Shown piece after piece: positions 61,432-64,000 of a stretch of DNA of 64,000 nt. Source of the stretch: JAGVPT01 sp035505655 (GTDB taxonomy: Bacteria; Bacteroidota; Ignavibacteria; UBA10030; UBA8401); contig DATJQP010000085.1 in the NCBI GenBank assembly GCA_035505655.1, forward strand, positions 43,997 to 107,996. The letters run 5' to 3'. The notes under the pieces were generated by a model. It did not search any database. It saw only the letters and a list, made by a program, of their open reading frames with translations, and was not told the origin of the DNA. A program made the position numbers and the translations under genes. How positions within the stretch are numbered: position 1 is the first letter of the stretch; each line of letters begins with the position of its first letter.

Positions 61432-62622
61432 ATGTCACGCAAAGCGCTGTTGGTCATTGTAGTGCTTCTCTGCGGGGGAGTTGCCGCAGGATATTCGTTT
61501 GGGGCGAGAAGACTGGCGTCGTCATCCTCTGCATCGGAGACGGCTCAGCTCGGCAGCCTCTTCGCCTCGTCGGACGAACAAAAAGGGGGGAACGACGACA
61601 TCTCCAACTCGCGGAAGAATGCGATCACCACGACCGTTCAGCTTGTGAGCCCCGCGGTCGTCGGCATCACCGTGACAGAGGTCCGGGAGTACCAGGACCC
61701 GTTCTCGAACTTCTTTGGGGACGACCCCTTCTTCCGTCAGTTCTTCGGCAACCGGAGCCTGAAGCAGGAAGTCAAGGGACTCGGATCGGGATTCATCATC
61801 TCCCCCGAAGGATACATCGTGACGAATGACCATGTCGCGGGAAATGCGAAGGAAATTGTCGTGACGATGACGAACGGCGAGAAATATCCGGCAGAGCTGG
61901 TGGGTACCGACATGGTTTCGGATGTCGCTCTCCTGAAAATCAAGGGAAAGAACTTTCCCTCCGTCAAGCTCGGTAACTCCGACGACGTCATGATCGGCGA
62001 GTGGGTCGTCGCCTTCGGGAATCCCTTCGGCCTTTTCGAGAACATCGATAAGCCGATCGTCACGGTCGGAGTCGTGAGCGCGAAGGGGATGAACCTCAGC
62101 GTGGACGACAACCGGTCGTACCGGGGGCTCATTCAGACCGACGCCGTCATCAATGCGGGGAACAGCGGAGGTCCCCTCGTGAACAGCGCGGGGGAAGTCA
62201 TCGGGATCAACACGCTGATCTATACTGCGGGGGTCAGCCAGGCGTACATCGGGTATGGGTTTGCCATCCCGATCAACCGTGTCAAAGAGATTGTCGATGA
62301 GCTTCAGAAGAAGGGGAAAGTCGACCGCAACTTCTGGACGGGAATGGAAGTGAATGTCGTCGACCAGCGGATAGCGAAGTACTTCGGGTTGAAGAGCGCC
62401 GAAGGCGTGATCATTAGCGATATCAAGAAGAACAGTCCGGCGGAAAAGGCCTTGTTGAAGGTCGGCGACATTATTCTTGAGATCAACGGGGAAAAGATTC
62501 AGAATGAAGAGTCAATCGTCGCGATCATCAACGATGCGCGGGCCGGAGACGTGCTGGATCTCAAGGTCTATCGGGACCGGAAAACGTTTGACGTGAAAAT
62601 GACGCTTGAAAAACGGATATAG
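61432..62622 (+). CDS. DegP/HtrA-like periplasmic serine protease
   Basis: 396 residues from ATG 61432, with AAAGG 4 nt upstream; ATG 61417 is the alternative. An N-terminal membrane anchor (ALLVIVVLLCGGVAAGYSF) precedes a trypsin-like domain with catalytic His134 (TNDHVAG), Asp164 (SDVALLK) and Ser245 (GNSGGPLVN). One PDZ domain follows (about 300-390). It degrades misfolded envelope proteins. It is adjacent to plsY and upstream of purB. Confidence 0.94.
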   Translation: MSRKALLVIVVLLCGGVAAGYSFGARRLASSSSASETAQLGSLFASSDEQKGGNDDISNSRKNAITTTVQLVSPAVVGITVTEVREYQDPFSNFFGDDPFFRQFFGNRSLKQEVKGLGSGFIISPEGYIVTNDHVAGNAKEIVVTMTNGEKYPAELVGTDMVSDVALLKIKGKNFPSVKLGNSDDVMIGEWVVAFGNPFGLFENIDKPIVTVGVVSAKGMNLSVDDNRSYRGLIQTDAVINAGNSGGPLVNSAGEVIGINTLIYTAGVSQAYIGYGFAIPINRVKEIVDELQKKGKVDRNFWTGMEVNVVDQRIAKYFGLKSAEGVIISDIKKNSPAEKALLKVGDIILEINGEKIQNEESIVAIINDARAGDVLDLKVYRDRKTFDVKMTLEKRI

Positions 62623-62636
62623 CAGAAGGTGACGTT

Positions 62637-63938
62637 GTGATCCCTCGATACACCCGGCGGGCGATGGGGGCGATCTGGGAGGACCAGAACAAATTCTCGA
62701 TCTGGCTAAGGATTGAGATTCTCGCGTGCGAAGCGCAGGCGGACCTCGGCGTAATCCCCCGGGAGGCGGTGACGGTTATCCGCGAGAAGGCCAGATTCGA
62801 TATTACGCGGATCGAAGCGATCGAGGAGGAGGTGAAGCACGACGTCATCGCCTTCCTCACGAATGTCGGCGAGTATGTCGGGCCCGAGTCGCGGTTCATC
62901 CATCTCGGCATGACTTCGTCGGATGTTCTTGACACCGCGCTTGCAGTGCAGATGAAGCAGTCCGGCGAGCTCCTCCTCACAGATCTCGAGGGCCTGCGTG
63001 ACATCCTCGCGCGCCGTGCGAAGGAATTCAAGAAGACGGTCATGATCGGCCGCTCTCATGGGATTCACGCGGAGCCGACGACGTTCGGTCTCAAGCTCGC
63101 CCTGTGGTTCGACGAGACGAGGAGGAACATCGACCGGTTGCGGCATGCGATCGAGACGATCTCCGTCGGACAGATCTCCGGGGCCGTCGGAACCTTCGAA
63201 CATCTCAGCCCCAAAGTGGAGGAATATGTCTGCGAGAAGCTTGGTCTGCGCCCGGCGCCCGTCTCGACGCAGATCCTTCAGAGGGACCGTCACGCAGAGT
63301 TCATGACAACGCTGGCCGTCGTCGCGAGTTCGCTCGAAAAGTTCGCCACGGAGATCAGGCATCTTCAGAAGACCGAAGTGCTCGAGGCGGAAGAGTACTT
63401 CTCGAAAGGCCAGAAAGGCTCATCCGCGATGCCCCACAAGCGAAACCCGATCACCTGCGAGCGGATCGCCGGGCTGTCCCGCGTCCTGCGCGGAAACGCT
63501 CAGGCGGCGCTGGAGAATGTCGCGCTGTGGCACGAACGGGATATCACCCATTCGTCGGTCGAACGGATCATCGTCCCGGACAGCTGCATCCTCCTCGACT
63601 ACATGCTCAACCTGACGTCGAATGTCATCGATAAGCTTCTTGTCTATCCGGAGAACATGAAGAAGAACATCGACCTCACTCATGGACTCGTCTTCTCCCA
63701 GCCCGTTCTCCTCGCTCTGACGAAGAAAGGGATGAAGCGTGAGGAAGCATACCGGATTGTCCAGAAGAGCGCGATGGAAGTCTGGCAGACGGGGAAAGAT
63801 TTCAGGATCCTTCTCGAAGGCGACGGGACGGTGACGGCGGCCCTTACGAAACAGGATTTCGACGAGGCGTTTGATCCCTCGAAGAGCCTTCGATACGTTG
63901 ACTATATTTTCGACCGCGTCGGTCTCGGCGGTGCGTGA
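62637..63938 (+). CDS. purB: Adenylosuccinate lyase
   Basis: 433 residues from a GTG at 62637 (AGAAGG about 7 nt upstream). It carries the fumarase-superfamily signature SSAMPHKRNPITCE and typical segments GMTSSDVLDTALAVQMK, GRSHGIHAEPTTFGLK and GAVGTFEHLSP. It acts twice in purine synthesis, releasing fumarate from SAICAR and adenylosuccinate. Confidence 0.97.
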   Translation: MIPRYTRRAMGAIWEDQNKFSIWLRIEILACEAQADLGVIPREAVTVIREKARFDITRIEAIEEEVKHDVIAFLTNVGEYVGPESRFIHLGMTSSDVLDTALAVQMKQSGELLLTDLEGLRDILARRAKEFKKTVMIGRSHGIHAEPTTFGLKLALWFDETRRNIDRLRHAIETISVGQISGAVGTFEHLSPKVEEYVCEKLGLRPAPVSTQILQRDRHAEFMTTLAVVASSLEKFATEIRHLQKTEVLEAEEYFSKGQKGSSAMPHKRNPITCERIAGLSRVLRGNAQAALENVALWHERDITHSSVERIIVPDSCILLDYMLNLTSNVIDKLLVYPENMKKNIDLTHGLVFSQPVLLALTKKGMKREEAYRIVQKSAMEVWQTGKDFRILLEGDGTVTAALTKQDFDEAFDPSKSLRYVDYIFDRVGLGGA

Positions 63939-63953
63939 GCGAGGAGTGAGCGC

Positions 63954-64000
63954 ATGGGCCTCCGCGAGAGTTTCCGGCAACGATCTGGAGCCGTTATGTC
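63954..64000 (+). CDS. Start of an unidentified gene (3' partial)
   Basis: An ATG at 63954 with AGGAG 7 nt upstream opens a frame to the window end (first residues MGLRESFRQRSGAVM). Too short to identify. It sits 15 nt after purB and is likely in the same operon. Confidence 0.55.
   Translation, partial: MGLRESFRQRSGAVM

Overview
The window looks like one contig of a GC-rich member of the Bacteroidota/Ignavibacteriota (FCB) lineage. Three secreted proteins end in a type IX secretion (T9SS) C-terminal sorting domain with the NYPNPFNP or FPNPFNPST signature typical of Ignavibacteria-like genomes. A large TonB receptor carries an N-terminal carboxypeptidase-regulatory-like domain. Four candidate promoters have a TTGNNN box, a 17-bp spacer and a TANNTT box, close to the Bacteroidota -33/-7 pattern. 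No tRNA, CRISPR array or insertion sequence was recognised. One structured RNA, RNase P RNA, is clear.

Positions 1-27425 form a pectin locus. The outside part (1-11794) encodes a pectinesterase with a T9SS tail (5' end missing), a PL9 pectate lyase, a TonB-dependent receptor, a beta-helix T9SS protein and a DUF4861 protein. The inside part (11828-25549, all + strand, short gaps) encodes uxaC, kduI, exuT, a UxuB-like SDR, a PdxB-like dehydrogenase, a LarA-like nickel-pincer epimerase homologue, two PfkB sugar kinases, uxaE, gnd, kduD and eda. KduI, KduD, a KDG kinase and Eda carry unsaturated uronates to pyruvate and triose phosphate. UxaC, UxaE and the SDR carry galacturonate through tagaturonate and fructuronate to mannonate. 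No mannonate or altronate dehydratase is in the window. Instead there is a LarA homologue with its key residues, 6-phosphogluconate dehydrogenase in the same run, and the cofactor gene larB at 59866-60618. This suggests a nickel-dependent mannonate-to-gluconate route into the pentose phosphate pathway, which is the main hypothesis here. A GH140-like hydrolase on the opposite strand closes the locus.

Positions 27843-33047 hold a fatty acid hydroxylase, a dienelactone hydrolase and a tightly coupled cassette of methyltransferase, SRPBCC protein, ketoacyl synthase and FAD oxidoreductase, which may be a small lipid or polyketide pathway. Positions 33163-43413 are accessory and housekeeping genes: an esterase, an Asp/Glu racemase, an M13 peptidase, TrmO, OsmC, DUF1579, YdeI, a MocA-like transferase, a GNAT protein and DinB.

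Positions 43461-50163 (- strand) are nif3, a zinc-ribbon coiled-coil gene, rnhA-like, rnpB, recJ, yebC, ruvC and ruvA. Upstream of nif3 lies a compact promoter-to-terminator unit of about 140 nt with no known identity. Positions 50522-56939 (+ strand) carry psd, pssA, purS, purQ, tatA, gatA, sucD, ndk and a Nudix gene. Positions 57055-60618 (- strand) carry cystathionine beta-synthase, a small protein, a cystathionine gamma-lyase/synthase and larB. Positions 60737-64000 (+ strand) carry plsY, a DegP-like protease, purB and the start of one more gene.
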